A DNA stretch of 64,000 nt from Cyanobacteria bacterium FACHB-63 (GCA_014695255.1 JACJNX010000016.1:1-64000); one strand, 5' to 3'; positions 46,000-55,308 are shown, numbered from the stretch's first letter. Notes: a model not told the origin generated them from the letters alone. Program-made: numbers and translations.

Positions 46000-46719
46000 T
46001 TAACTAACGGGTGCAACTCCAACCTCTTCCGGTGCAAGATACGGTGTCAGCACTTGACCATCTTTGAACCAAATTATGCGACGGGTACAGCGAGCGACCT
46101 CTGGTTCGTGTGTCACCATCACCACAGTCATTCCACTCGCGTTCAGTTCGGTGAAAATACTCAAAATCTCTTGAGTGGTTGTAGAGTCAAGCGCTCCAGT
46201 CGGTTCATCAGCCAATAGCAAAACGGGGCGATTGACGATCGCTCTTGCAATGGCAACCCGTTGCTGCTGACCTCCAGATAACTGGGTCGGTTTATTCTGC
46301 AATCGCTGCTCCAATCCCACTCGAATCAAGGCTTCTGTCGCTCGATCGCGCCGTTCTGCTGCGGGTACATCTGCATACACCATCGGCAGCATCACGTTTT
46401 CAAGCGCCGACAACTGCGGCAACAGATGAAACTGCTGAAACACAAAGCCGATTTTGCGATTGCGAATGTGAGCGAGGGCGCGATCGTCTAGTTGGGCAAC
46501 ATCTTCGCCATCGAGATAGTAGCGTCCGGCAGTCGGACGATCGAGACAGCCGATAATATTCATCATCGTAGACTTGCCCGATCCAGAAGCTCCCATGATT
46601 GAGCAATATTCCCCTTGCTCGATGGTGAGATTAACCCCGTCTAAGGCATGAACGGTCGCTTCGCCAATCCCGTAAACCTTGGTGATTTCTTCTAAACGGA
46701 TAATGACAGACTTCGGCAT
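46000..46719 (-). CDS. ABC exporter ATPase, MacB/LolD type
   Basis: The 239-residue ATPase has Walker A GASGSGKST, Q-loop FVFQQFHLLPQL, signature LSGGQQQRVAIARAI, Walker B VLLLADEPTGALDS and switch His in VTHEPE. It groups by eye with the MacB/LolD/DevA class that powers tripartite export rather than classic substrate transport. It is the third gene of an operon: adaptor (47951), permease (46722), ATPase. There is a 2-base gap to the permease. In cyanobacteria related sets export glycolipids or peptides; the substrate here is unknown. Confidence 0.93.
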   Translation of the reverse strand: MPKSVIIRLEEITKVYGIGEATVHALDGVNLTIEQGEYCSIMGASGSGKSTMMNIIGCLDRPTAGRYYLDGEDVAQLDDRALAHIRNRKIGFVFQQFHLLPQLSALENVMLPMVYADVPAAERRDRATEALIRVGLEQRLQNKPTQLSGGQQQRVAIARAIVNRPVLLLADEPTGALDSTTTQEILSIFTELNASGMTVVMVTHEPEVARCTRRIIWFKDGQVLTPYLAPEEVGVAPVS

Positions 46720-46721
46720 AA

Positions 46722-47939
46722 TTAGGCACTCCGGAGCGCAACGATCGGGTCGAGTTTGGCAGCTTGACGAGCGGGAATCACACCGAATCCAAGACCGATC
46801 GACCCCGATACCCCAACTGCAAGAATAATTGCGGCAGGGGAAACGACTGCTTGAAGCGGCGTAAAGGCAGCAACCAGCACAACGCCCCCAACTCCGATAA
46901 CGGTTCCAATCAAGCCACCCGCTGCCGAGAGAATCACCGCCTCGATCATAAACTGCATCAAAATGTCGTTTCCAGAAGCCCCGATCGCTTTCCGCAGTCC
47001 AATCTCTGACGTGCGTTCGGTCACAGAAACCAACATGATATTCATAATGCCGATGCCGCCGACCAGTAGAGAGACTCCTGCGATCGCAGCTAACATGGCG
47101 GTTAAGCCACTGGTAATCGTGCCCACAATCTGCAAAATGTCTTTCTGAGTTTGCACCGTGAAATCATCTTCGTTGACAATTTTGTGTCGCCGTCTCAGTA
47201 AGTTTGTAATCTGAAATTCTGCTGCTGGAATGTTCGCTTCATCTTTAGCAGAAACCGAAACGAAGGTCAAATTCAACCCGTATGGAGAAGTCCGTCCCGT
47301 GAGTGTGCTCGACATCGTTGTAAGTGGCACATAAGCGGCATCATCCTGATTACTTCCCAGAAACGAGCCTTTTGCTTGCAGCACACCGACAATTTTGAAG
47401 CTGACATTGCGAATGCGGATTTCTTCGCCGATCGGATTCTTATCTCCAAAAAATCGATTCGCTAAATCCGCCCCTAATGTCACCACGCGCTGATTCCGTT
47501 TCAGATCAATCTCTGAAATAAACCGACCCCTTGCGACATCAAAGCTTCGCACCGTCAAAAATTCGGGAGTGGCTCCCACAATCAGCGACGATGAATTCCG
47601 GTTGCCGTAGACCACTGGAAACTGAGCATTTTTCTGAGCCGCCACACCTGAGACTGTCGGGACTTGTTCGACGATCGCCTTGGCATCTTCCCAAACCAGC
47701 GTTTGCGGTAAGTTCGTGGTTCTCTGCCGCGCCTGTCCGCTTCCGGGAGTCACAAATAAAACGTTGGGTCCTAGCGATTCAAACTGATCTGCGGCGAGCT
47801 TTTGCGCGCCTTGTCCGATCCCAATCATCGCAATCACCGACGCATTACCGATGATCATGCCCAACATCGTCAAACTACTCCGAAGCTTGTTGGCAGTTAG
47901 CGTCTTTGCCGCCATCTTCAAACTTTCAACAAAATCCAT
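46722..47939 (-). CDS. ABC exporter permease, MacB type
   Basis: The 405-residue permease begins with FVESLKMAAKTLTANKLRSSLTMLGMIIGNASVIAM, the first helix and coupling region of MacB-like proteins. A periplasmic MacB core domain of about 220 residues follows. The FtsX domain with three more helices contains GVSLLVGGIGIMNIMLVSVTERTSEIGLRKAIGA. The ATPase is a separate gene, unlike enterobacterial MacB where they are fused. It lies 11 bases after the adaptor gene and 2 bases before the ATPase. Confidence 0.93.
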   Translation of the reverse strand: MDFVESLKMAAKTLTANKLRSSLTMLGMIIGNASVIAMIGIGQGAQKLAADQFESLGPNVLFVTPGSGQARQRTTNLPQTLVWEDAKAIVEQVPTVSGVAAQKNAQFPVVYGNRNSSSLIVGATPEFLTVRSFDVARGRFISEIDLKRNQRVVTLGADLANRFFGDKNPIGEEIRIRNVSFKIVGVLQAKGSFLGSNQDDAAYVPLTTMSSTLTGRTSPYGLNLTFVSVSAKDEANIPAAEFQITNLLRRRHKIVNEDDFTVQTQKDILQIVGTITSGLTAMLAAIAGVSLLVGGIGIMNIMLVSVTERTSEIGLRKAIGASGNDILMQFMIEAVILSAAGGLIGTVIGVGGVVLVAAFTPLQAVVSPAAIILAVGVSGSIGLGFGVIPARQAAKLDPIVALRSA

Positions 47940-47950
47940 TGCTCGCTGCC

Positions 47951-49321
47951 CTAACTATTTGAGTTGTCGATTTTCTGACCTTCTGGTGGCTGTATGAAAA
48001 TACGATCGCCCGCTTTAATGCCATCCAAAATCTGAGTTTCATTATCAAAACTCAGCCCGGTCGTGACCCGCTGGAATCGCGGCTTGTTGTTCTCACCGGG
48101 AACCCAAACGCCTGTTTGTCCTTTTTGGGTGGAAAGTGCTGCCGTGGGAACAACCAACGTATTTGGAATCGAATCGCCTAAAAAGTTGACGTTGGCATTC
48201 ATTTTCGATCGCAGCTTGTCGCGCCCCGTGAGAATGTCGATCCGCACCGAGAATGAAGTTACATCTCGCTCGGTCACGGCTTCGGGTGCAATCAATCGCA
48301 CTCGTCCTTTAAAGGATTGATCCGGATAGGCATCGACTCGAATATCGACTTCCTGACCGCGCCGGATTTGTCCGATATCGACTTCCGGCACTTTCGCCCG
48401 CACTTCTAACCCGTTCGCCAGCGCAAAAATCGAAGTCGAAGCGGAACCATCTGCTCCTGCGGTTGCCTGTGTCGTCGGGGTCACAAATGCTCCCACCGTC
48501 GCATACCGCTGCGTAATCACCCCTGAAAACGGAGCGCGAATGTAGGTATCTTCTAAACGGTTTTGTACTTGTTGAAGTTGCGCGATCGCTCCTGCCAACT
48601 GCGCCTCAGATTGCCGAATTTCTTCTGGTCTTGCGCCGTTTTGCCGCTGCGCTAATTGCTGATTCGCTTGATTGAGTTGCGCCTGTGCCTGACTCAGTTG
48701 CGCTCTGGCTTGGCTCAACGTTTGGTTCGCATTCTGCTCACGCCGAATAAATTCATCGAGCGAATTTGTTGAGATTGCCCCTTGGGTTGCCAGTTCACGC
48801 TGTCTTCGGGTTTGCGTCCGGGCAAACTCCGCCGCTTGCGTTGCATCCGACACAAGACCTTGAACACGATCGACCTCACCTCTTGCCCGCGCCACTTCTG
48901 ATTCTGCCTGCCGCACTTCCTCGAGGCGGGTTCCGGCTCTGAGTTGATCTAACCTCGCTTGCGCTTCTGCGACTCTTGCCTGAGCCTGGCTGCGCTCAGC
49001 CTCAATATCTTTATCGTCCATGCGAGCAACTACCTGCCCCTGCGTCACCTGGTCGCCCTGATCCACAAGCAGTTGGGCAATTTTTCCGGTAGTTTTGGGG
49101 CTGAGATTGACCGTCCGAATTGGGATTACTTCTCCACTCGCTGAAATCCGTGCCGTTACGGTCTTCGACTCAACCGAAATTGTGGCAGCTTCCTGACGCG
49201 GAGCAAACTGCCGTGAAACTAGAAAAGCACCCCCCGGAAGAGCGATCGCGCCTGCTGCGAGTAGCGCCAATAGCCAACGGGTCGGTTTTTTACTAACTTT
49301 GCCAAAAAGGGGAACTTGCAT
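47951..49321 (-). CDS. periplasmic adaptor (HlyD/MacA family)
   Basis: The 456-residue membrane-fusion protein has an N-terminal transmembrane anchor (WLLALLAAGAIALPGGAFLV). A lipoyl-like half-motif follows (SGEVIPIRTVNLSPKTTGKIAQLLVDQGDQVTQGQVVARM). A long alpha-helical hairpin rich in Ala, Gln and Arg (about residues 110-245, repeated QAQL and QAR) leads into the second lipoyl half with APFSGVITQRY. Beta-barrel domains finish it. It links the MacB-like permease to an outer-membrane TolC-type channel. It is the first gene of the three-gene exporter operon. Confidence 0.93.
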   Translation of the reverse strand: MQVPLFGKVSKKPTRWLLALLAAGAIALPGGAFLVSRQFAPRQEAATISVESKTVTARISASGEVIPIRTVNLSPKTTGKIAQLLVDQGDQVTQGQVVARMDDKDIEAERSQAQARVAEAQARLDQLRAGTRLEEVRQAESEVARARGEVDRVQGLVSDATQAAEFARTQTRRQRELATQGAISTNSLDEFIRREQNANQTLSQARAQLSQAQAQLNQANQQLAQRQNGARPEEIRQSEAQLAGAIAQLQQVQNRLEDTYIRAPFSGVITQRYATVGAFVTPTTQATAGADGSASTSIFALANGLEVRAKVPEVDIGQIRRGQEVDIRVDAYPDQSFKGRVRLIAPEAVTERDVTSFSVRIDILTGRDKLRSKMNANVNFLGDSIPNTLVVPTAALSTQKGQTGVWVPGENNKPRFQRVTTGLSFDNETQILDGIKAGDRIFIQPPEGQKIDNSNS

Positions 49322-49880
49322 GAATCAAACTCGCCAAACTAGAAGCGATAATAAGGGCGCGAACTTACCTACATTTTAAAGATGCAACTTGAAGGCAAAA
49401 GATTCCTGAAGGTTGATTCTATAAAGGATAAGACCCTTCTTTACAAATTTTAACGCGCTTTTTTCAGGACGAGTGCTTCTAAAGCAGGATTGGTTCTCTG
49501 CACTCTCCTCTGCGATAGATTTCAATATTGAGATTTTCAAACTGGCTGAATGCCGATTCTTCCGTGTTGATCTCAAACTAGCCAGGGGAAAACTTAAAAT
49601 TATCTCTTCGATTTATCGAAGAGTGCAGCATTAGAAATCAGTATCATAGGCATAGTGCTATTGCTGACACTGTGCCGGAGATGCTAAGAAGTTCTATAAA
49701 CTGTCGTATTTTTTATTATGGCAGTTTTACCAGAACTAGGGAGATTCCGAAAAAGCTGCAAAGCTGGGTAAGTTTTTTATAAACCCGTTGCAAAGCGTTC
49801 GGATTCCGTTAAATCAGCCTGCATTCAGTACAATAAGCGCCTGAAATGCTTTTGCCCTCAGCCTGTGACGATGACAGCCT
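49322..49880. other. 559-bp intergenic region with one clear hairpin
   Basis: No convincing gene is visible in this AT-rich stretch between the divergent exporter operon and the next gene. The best structure is CTCTTCGA (49604-49611) pairing with TCGAAGAG (49616-49623) over a TTTA loop. On the minus strand it is followed by ATAATTTT, so it could be a weak minus-strand terminator or part of a small RNA. Promoters for both flanking genes must lie here, but I cannot place them with confidence. Confidence 0.5.
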
Positions 49881-50912
49881 ATGAGTCCCTTGCCAAACCG
49901 CCCACCCCAGCCTCCTAAACCCTATGCCGCTCAGAATGCGGCTGAAGGCTCTACCATGCCCCAATCCTCAGAAGCCTCTGATTCAAAACACACTGTCCAG
50001 CGCCCGTTAGTACGCCCTGTGGCTCGCCCACAGTCGCCTGCTCCGGCTTCAGCTCCAGTAGTTGAGTCTCCGTCAGAACCAGCGTTTGATCCGGCGAGTT
50101 TGAGACAGCAGCCGATTCCCGCTCCAAGCGAGCCGATGCAGTATCGCGCCATCGGTTTATTACGCGGTCGGTACAAAGCCTCGGAAGAGCAATTCACTCG
50201 CGGCGAGATGATCACCGAAGATGGCACGACGATCGAAGCGGTATTGCTCGGTCGCGTCATGAGCTTGGTGAAAAATCATTTAGACCTCGAACAAGAGCAC
50301 CTCTGGGTTGTGTATCCGCGCACTCGCGAGAAGCAGGAAGATTTGCATGTTCAGATTGTCGGAGTTTGGGAGCCTGAAAATCTCAGTAAGCCCGACGAGG
50401 AAGAAGGAGAATCCCCTGCTTATCTGCCTTCTTCTGAAGTTGAAGATAATTATTTCTCGATTCGGGGAGAAGTTATCTTTCACACGCCTGAAGAGAAGTC
50501 TGTTGTGGTGAAGATTCAGCAATCGCCGCGCAAGAAAGACGATCGAGCGAAGTCCTTCAAGCTGAAGCTCAATGGTGAGTTGAGTGGAAAAGTGGTCGGT
50601 TATTTCTGGGAACTCAACGTCCAGCGCGAAGGAGCCGATCTCGTCGTCAAGAGCGCTAAGTCGATCGGGATGATTCCGCCCCGCAAGAAGTCGAAGGAGG
50701 AAGCGGCTAGAGAGCGCTCAGGCGGTCGTCCAGGATTCCGTCCAGGAGGAAGAAGACCGTTTAGTCCGCGTCCGGGTGGAGGCGATCGTCGCCCCGCAAG
50801 TGTCGCTTCTGCACCAGAAGCACCGCGTCGATCGGAACCGCTGCCCAAGCCCGTGAAGCGTCGGGCTGAAGGCAGTCCCCCTGCGGCAGATAGTGCGATT
50901 AGTGAAGCATAG
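49881..50912 (+). CDS. conserved hypothetical protein, proline-rich ends
   Basis: The 343-residue protein has a Pro/Ser/Ala-rich N-terminus (about 85 residues). A compact central domain (about 88-270) starts MQYRAIGLLRGRYKASEEQFTRGEM and contains LWVVYPRTREKQEDLHVQIVGVW, then NYFSIRGEVIFHTPEEKSVVVKIQQSPRK. A very basic Arg/Gly/Pro-rich tail follows (RPGFRPGGRRPFSPRPGGGDRR). The central part is beta-rich and may be OB-like; the RGG-like tail suggests RNA or protein-surface binding. Both are inference. I do not recognise a named family. A UUCG-loop terminator follows. Confidence 0.78.
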   Translation: MSPLPNRPPQPPKPYAAQNAAEGSTMPQSSEASDSKHTVQRPLVRPVARPQSPAPASAPVVESPSEPAFDPASLRQQPIPAPSEPMQYRAIGLLRGRYKASEEQFTRGEMITEDGTTIEAVLLGRVMSLVKNHLDLEQEHLWVVYPRTREKQEDLHVQIVGVWEPENLSKPDEEEGESPAYLPSSEVEDNYFSIRGEVIFHTPEEKSVVVKIQQSPRKKDDRAKSFKLKLNGELSGKVVGYFWELNVQREGADLVVKSAKSIGMIPPRKKSKEEAARERSGGRPGFRPGGRRPFSPRPGGGDRRPASVASAPEAPRRSEPLPKPVKRRAEGSPPAADSAISEA

Positions 50913-50919
50913 GTTGAAC

Positions 50920-50949
50920 GGGCGGTCTTCGGATCGCCCTTATTTTTTG
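50920..50949 (+). terminator. intrinsic terminator with TTCG loop
   Basis: GGGCG-GTC pairs with GA-T-CGCCC around a TTCG tetraloop (stem 50920-50939), followed by TTATTTTTT. A similar GCCCTTATTTTTT follows about 20 bases later. Confidence 0.88.
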
Positions 50950-50957
50950 TAACGCCC

Positions 50958-51812
50958 TTATTTTTTATAAACAATGAAGCCTGCGATCGCATCAAGTAGC
51001 GCTTCAGGCTCATCCGCTCGAATCAAATGTCCGCTGTTCTCGAAGATGCGGAGATCTGAATTAGGAATCACTTTGGCAATTTCTTCAGAAAATTCAGGCG
51101 GACAAATCCAATCGTGGCGACCTGCGATCACCAGCGTTGGAACCGTAATTTTGTGGAGCTGATCAAGAACGTTGTACGATCGCAAAAATCCGCCAAAAGC
51201 TTCGTTAATGGCATCGATTGAGAGAATCGATCGACGTTGAACCGCTTGAGTTGAATCAGCCGTAAATGAGTAAAGCGGGTGCATGATGCGGAAATATTCA
51301 CTCAGTTGATCTTCGGTTTCAAAGTTGCCGTTCCAGAGATATTGTGCGATCGCGATTTGTTCGGGTGTGCCGCGTTCTTGCAGAATCTCTTGGGCGTGTT
51401 TGAGAAAGCGAGAATCAGGAACAGTGGCAATCACGATCAAATGGGAGAGGTTTTGAGGGTAGCGGGTGGCATAGGTGAGCGCAACCATACCGCCGTAGGA
51501 GCCGCCGATCGCAATAATTTTTTCTAACCCTAAATATTGCCGCAGCGCTTCCATATCCTCGACGTTTTGATCGAGGGTATAAGTAGATTTGTCGCCTCTT
51601 GCCGATCGTCCTTGTCCGCGATGATCGAAGTAGACGAGCTGCATTCTGTTGCTTAATGCAGAAAAGGTCGGTTTGTAGGACGTGTGATCGGCTCCAGGTC
51701 CTCCATGAATCAAAAAGGCGACTGGTTTTTCGCGCATTTGACTGCCTTGAGGAACAAGCCCTGCACCTTCAATGTCAAAATAGATTCGTGTGCCTCGAAT
51801 GTTGGCGTACAT
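50958..51812 (-). CDS. alpha/beta hydrolase, proline iminopeptidase-like
   Basis: The 284-residue enzyme has the oxyanion motif FLIHGGPGADHTSY (near residue 35), a YFDHRGQGRS segment, and the nucleophile elbow AIGGSYGGMVALTYA (Ser near 107). AGRHDWICP carries the probable acid and ENSGHLIRADEP the catalytic His. HGGPG with GGSYGG is typical of prolyl aminopeptidases (peptidase S33) and related esterases; specificity cannot be fixed from sequence. It is monocistronic and convergent with the gene at 49881. Confidence 0.88.
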   Translation of the reverse strand: MYANIRGTRIYFDIEGAGLVPQGSQMREKPVAFLIHGGPGADHTSYKPTFSALSNRMQLVYFDHRGQGRSARGDKSTYTLDQNVEDMEALRQYLGLEKIIAIGGSYGGMVALTYATRYPQNLSHLIVIATVPDSRFLKHAQEILQERGTPEQIAIAQYLWNGNFETEDQLSEYFRIMHPLYSFTADSTQAVQRRSILSIDAINEAFGGFLRSYNVLDQLHKITVPTLVIAGRHDWICPPEFSEEIAKVIPNSDLRIFENSGHLIRADEPEALLDAIAGFIVYKK

Positions 51813-51926
51813 ACTTAATTAGGTTTTTATGGGAGTGCGATCAACTCAGCAACTTAAATCCGTTGCAGATTCAACTTACTGAATTTTCACGCGACTCAAC
51901 CCGAAGCGCTGTTTTTTTTCATGGCT

Positions 51927-52202
51927 TCAGCATTTAAGCCGAAACTTTAGAGAATCTAGCTCTACAAGGTCAAGCTGCTGTTCCCGATAAAGCTCAATCA
52001 CAGCGTAAATCAGGTTGATGTGTACTGCTTGTAGGCGAAGATTTGCACTAAGTAAGGCGAATTCTGATTCACCTGCCCAAATCAGCCTCAAATCTGCTGG
52101 ATCAAAAGCTTGATTGCTAAACTTTTTCTTCAGTTCGAGTTTGGTCTGATCGATTTGATTACGATCGATTTGCTCACCAGAAGCCTTATTAACGATAAAC
52201 AC
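51927..52202 (-). CDS. small hypothetical protein
   Basis: This 91-residue frame starts at GTG 52202 and reads MFIVNKASGEQIDRNQIDQT, then a helical C-terminal half with LRLQAVHINLIYAVIELYREQQLDLVELDSLKF. Composition is protein-like, with a plausible hydrophobic core. I do not recognise a family and see no ribosome site, so I rate it as a coin-toss gene. Confidence 0.45.
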   Translation of the reverse strand: MFIVNKASGEQIDRNQIDQTKLELKKKFSNQAFDPADLRLIWAGESEFALLSANLRLQAVHINLIYAVIELYREQQLDLVELDSLKFRLKC

Positions 52203-52338
52203 AGCTTTTAATTTTTTCCCAAAGTATTCTCAATATAAGTTTATATTAGAAATTTAAAACGAATCAAGCAGGACGTGAAAGCCCCGTCAAATCGCCGTTA
52301 AATCAGATTAAATGCAAGCACAATTGCTGATGTGGCAA

Positions 52339-52376
52339 CCTGTTTAAGGTGTGAAGTCGTTCACACCTTAAACAGG
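52339..52376. repeat. perfect 17-bp inverted repeat
   Basis: CCTGTTTAAGGTGTGAA (52339-52355) and its exact complement (52360-52376) flank GTCG. It lies 34 bases after the stop of the minus-strand gene at 52410, so it may end that transcript, but there is no T-run on that strand. On the plus strand TTTTTTTT follows 10 bases beyond the stem. Confidence 0.9.
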
Positions 52377-52409
52377 ATCACTATAGTTTTTTTTAATATC
52401 TAAGGGCAT

Positions 52410-53615
52410 TCAGCTACCGCGCATATCTTGCGGAATAAAGGTGCGATCGCTCGGTATCGGCGCAACTGCCTCAGTCAAAGTAAACGTTCCAGCTTCGATC
52501 CAATGCTTCAACTCTAGGGCAACCTGTCGCGACAGATAAACGCTGGCAAGTGGAGCAACGCGGACGGATTGACCATCGATCGTTAATCGACCGGATTTCA
52601 ACTGTGCGTAACTTACAAGCCCAAAGGTGGGGCGTACACGGCGAGGAATAGAAAAATCAACGATCGGAGCCACCAAATCTTTATCGCGAACGGCACAATG
52701 AGTGATTACTTCTTCACTCAACACAGGCAATGGAATGCCAACACCCAACATTAACGAAGCGCCATAGCCACGAAAATAGCAGCCCCGCACCCATTTCGCA
52801 TTCATTTGTTTCGCATCGCCAATCAGCGCCAACGTGGAAGCAGGTCCGATCGGGGTGCGATTTGGTAAGCGCTTTTGCAGCGGAAAATGCTGTGTTCCTT
52901 CCCAAGCCACATAACCCACTCCACCACCAAGAAAGATTCTTGATCCGATGCCGATTAACTGTAGATCTGGATCATTGAGCAACGGCGAAATTGCGCCCGG
53001 ATTTGAAAAGACGGCATTCCCTAAACGAGGTTGAAGTGCGCCTAGATAGGTGTATAAGGGACGATCGCCGCCGTTTACTCCAACGATAAAATTTTGGTAT
53101 AGATTACGAGGATTGAACAAATAGAATTGATTAATCGTATCGCGGGTAATCGTTGTTTCAAACGACGATCGCGGATAACAGTCCGTCACCTGCCCGATCG
53201 CACGCAAGGTTACTGACTTTCCAGCAATCAAATCCTCGATCACATGACCGCCGCCCCGTTGGCGTTGCCGGACATCTGGAGACTCACGATCGTCACTGTC
53301 GAGCGGCTCTCCTCCACTGGGATATTCAACTAATTGAGACGCGCCTAAATACAGATCCACGGCTCCAAACCCTGCATAAGCAGGCACACCATCGATCCAG
53401 CACTGGCGAATTTTGATCGGCGGGTCGGTTTGTCCTAAGTTCAAGATTGCGCCTGAAGCTTCCATTGGCTCGAAGGTTCCAGTCGTAATCACATCGACGA
53501 CTTTTGCCGTTTCCGTGATGCCTATTTCCGCCACTTGAGCTTTCACTTCCTCAGCGGTGCGAACGATCGCGGTTCCACGCTGAATTTTTTGATTAATTTC
53601 GGCAAGAGTTCGCAT
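52410..53615 (-). CDS. DUF39 homocysteine-biosynthesis-type protein
   Basis: The 401-residue protein resembles the DUF39 family, whose archaeal members insert sulfur into aspartate semialdehyde to make homocysteine. The start RTLAEINQKIQRGTAIVRTAEEV, the TTGTFEPMEASGAILNLG block and GVGYVAWEGTQHFP are characteristic. A conserved cysteine lies in VRGCYFRGYGASL. The ferredoxin or NIL domain that accompanies archaeal versions is not fused here and no separate partner is adjacent. Whether cyanobacteria use it for homocysteine or another sulfur transfer is open. Confidence 0.85.
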   Translation of the reverse strand: MRTLAEINQKIQRGTAIVRTAEEVKAQVAEIGITETAKVVDVITTGTFEPMEASGAILNLGQTDPPIKIRQCWIDGVPAYAGFGAVDLYLGASQLVEYPSGGEPLDSDDRESPDVRQRQRGGGHVIEDLIAGKSVTLRAIGQVTDCYPRSSFETTITRDTINQFYLFNPRNLYQNFIVGVNGGDRPLYTYLGALQPRLGNAVFSNPGAISPLLNDPDLQLIGIGSRIFLGGGVGYVAWEGTQHFPLQKRLPNRTPIGPASTLALIGDAKQMNAKWVRGCYFRGYGASLMLGVGIPLPVLSEEVITHCAVRDKDLVAPIVDFSIPRRVRPTFGLVSYAQLKSGRLTIDGQSVRVAPLASVYLSRQVALELKHWIEAGTFTLTEAVAPIPSDRTFIPQDMRGS

Positions 53616-53653
53616 ACAGTTTGGATAGTCTTGTGATCAGGCGCACTTGAATT

Positions 53654-53986
53654 ATGCAGAATACTCGACTGAGTACGATCGTGAATACCACTGCGGCACA
53701 AATCAATCAGGTGTTTCGCAATCCTTGGCGGCGCACGTCCCTGCTGATTATCGGATTGCTGCTCGGCTTTTTCCTCGGTAGCGCCATTTCAACCAGTGCA
53801 GGTCAGAAAGCGGAACTCGATGTCGTGGAAGCGTTTTTTCTGCTGTTATTAACAGAAGCGGTGAGTCGGGTTACTTACGGGGGAAACGATCGCTTGCGCC
53901 GATCGCTCCTGATTGAAGTTGCGAATGCGCTCAAGCTCGGACTGATCTACAGCTTATTTCTCGAAGCCTTCAAACTCGGAAGCTAA
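53654..53986 (+). CDS. ycf20: Ycf20/DUF565 membrane protein
   Basis: The 110-residue protein belongs to the DUF565 (Ycf20) family shared by cyanobacteria and plastids. Plant relatives affect non-photochemical quenching. It has NPWRRTSLLIIGLLLGFFLGSAIST (TM1, near residues 28-45), QKAELDVVEAFFLLLLTEAVSRVTY (a second hydrophobic region) and a C-terminal helix LIEVANALKLGLIYSLFLEAFKLG. It diverges from the DUF39 gene and precedes a small Cys-rich gene by about 120 bases. Confidence 0.9.
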   Translation: MQNTRLSTIVNTTAAQINQVFRNPWRRTSLLIIGLLLGFFLGSAISTSAGQKAELDVVEAFFLLLLTEAVSRVTYGGNDRLRRSLLIEVANALKLGLIYSLFLEAFKLGS

Positions 53987-54109
53987 CCGTAGGTTGATTC
54001 TCGCATACCACGAGGGAGATAGGTACGATCGTCGATGCCCGCTAGAATGACAAGTGGGCAGACTGTCGCGACTGCTTGAGAACACCTGATTAATGACTCT
54101 GGAGAGACC

Positions 54110-54316
54110 ATGACGGAAATTAACTGCGCTGAAATGTGTCAGAACGGCTGTGTTCTGGGTGATGACTGCCCAAACCGTGAGTACACCGAGAAAACCAGCC
54201 AATTTATCAGCGATACGCCGCTCGATAAGCTGCTAGAAATGGCAGATGAAGCGGTACGGAGAAAATCGCTAGAGCGAATGTCAACCCCAACGCAATGGAT
54301 TCTCCCAGAAGATTAG
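54110..54316 (+). CDS. small protein with N-terminal cysteine cluster
   Basis: The 68-residue protein begins [20 protein letters not shown], with Cys at 6, 10, 14 and 20. It then has [32 protein letters not shown] and a short tail ending TQWILPED. Four spaced cysteines in 15 residues suggest a zinc or iron-sulfur site, but no known motif fits exactly. The rest is helical. I believe it is a conserved cyanobacterial protein but cannot name it. Its stop shares TTAG with the convergent dnaJ gene. Confidence 0.75.
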   Translation: MTEINCAEMCQNGCVLGDDCPNREYTEKTSQFISDTPLDKLLEMADEAVRRKSLERMSTPTQWILPED

Positions 54317-55308
54317 ACGGGTAAGTCCTTGCGAGGATTAAAAGTCTCAGCCTGCCGCAGCTTCTCGTAAAGTTCGCGTTCTTGTTCGCTGAGTTCTTTT
54401 GGGACGGCGATCTGAATTTCTACAATTTGGTCGCCTCGATCGCCGTTCACATCGGGGTAGCCTTTGTTTGCCAGCCGCAGGCGCTGCCCCGATCGCACTC
54501 CGGCTGGAATCCCCATCTTCACTAATCCATCAAGGGTTGGCACTTCGACAGGTGCGCCTAAGACCGCTTCACTCGGCGTAATCGGCAGTTTACAGCTAAT
54601 ATCTAATCCTTCCAGCCGGAAAAACGGATGGGGTGAGACTTCAATTTTGAGATACAGATCGCCACCGTTCACGCCTTGCTCCCGCAGCCGAACTTTTTGC
54701 CCAGTCATCATCGCAGGCGGCATATCCACTTCGAGCGATCGACCATCTTCGAGCCGAATGCGCTCCCGTCCCCCAGAGTAAGCCTTTTCAAGCGGAACCG
54801 TTAATCGCGCTTCTGCATCTCGCTTCGGTTTGGGCGGTCTGACCGTGTAACTTTCTTTCGAGGTTCCCGGACGAAATGGATCAGGTTCTTGTCTCGGAGG
54901 CGGCGGTGTCGCAGTGCGGACGGTGCGAGTGGTTCGGGTCTGACGTGGAGCCGGATCGAAGTCTGGTTCGGGCGCTGGAGTCTTGCGACTCAGAACCTCA
55001 TCAAAGAACTCATTGAACGTCTTAAATTTGCCATAGGTCGATTTGTCGTCTCGTCCCCCGCGCCCAGTTTGAAAGCCGCGCTGTTTCCAAAAACCGCCGT
55101 ATTGGTCATACTGCGCCCGCTTCGTCGGGTCAGACAATACGCCATAAGCTTCTCCCAAAGCTTTGAACTTGTCTTCTGCTGCGGTGTTTCCTGGGTTGAG
55201 ATCCGGGTGATATTGTCGGGCTAAACGTCGATACGATCGCTTAATTTCATCAGCCGACGCATCATTAGCAACGCCCAAAATCTCGTAATAATTGCGGAAA
55301 CTTTGCAT
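54313..55308 (-). CDS. dnaJ: DnaJ-type co-chaperone (type II Hsp40)
   Basis: The 331-residue protein has an N-terminal J-domain with the HPD motif ([15 protein letters not shown], residues about 25-40), a short Gly/Arg-rich region and a Pro/Arg linker (about 110-160). Two substrate-binding beta domains follow ([23 protein letters not shown] to [19 protein letters not shown]). There is no Cys-rich zinc finger, so it is type II. It lies 98 bases downstream of dnaK. In Synechocystis, dnaK3 is similarly followed by a zinc-finger-less dnaJ, so this is probably the DnaJ partner of DnaK3. Confidence 0.93.
   Translation of the reverse strand: MQSFRNYYEILGVANDASADEIKRSYRRLARQYHPDLNPGNTAAEDKFKALGEAYGVLSDPTKRAQYDQYGGFWKQRGFQTGRGGRDDKSTYGKFKTFNEFFDEVLSRKTPAPEPDFDPAPRQTRTTRTVRTATPPPPRQEPDPFRPGTSKESYTVRPPKPKRDAEARLTVPLEKAYSGGRERIRLEDGRSLEVDMPPAMMTGQKVRLREQGVNGGDLYLKIEVSPHPFFRLEGLDISCKLPITPSEAVLGAPVEVPTLDGLVKMGIPAGVRSGQRLRLANKGYPDVNGDRGDQIVEIQIAVPKELSEQERELYEKLRQAETFNPRKDLPV

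Noticed and set aside
49376-49576. 66-codon minus-strand frame in the 559-bp intergenic region
   Set aside because: Composition is random-like, with no ribosome site or hydrophobic pattern.
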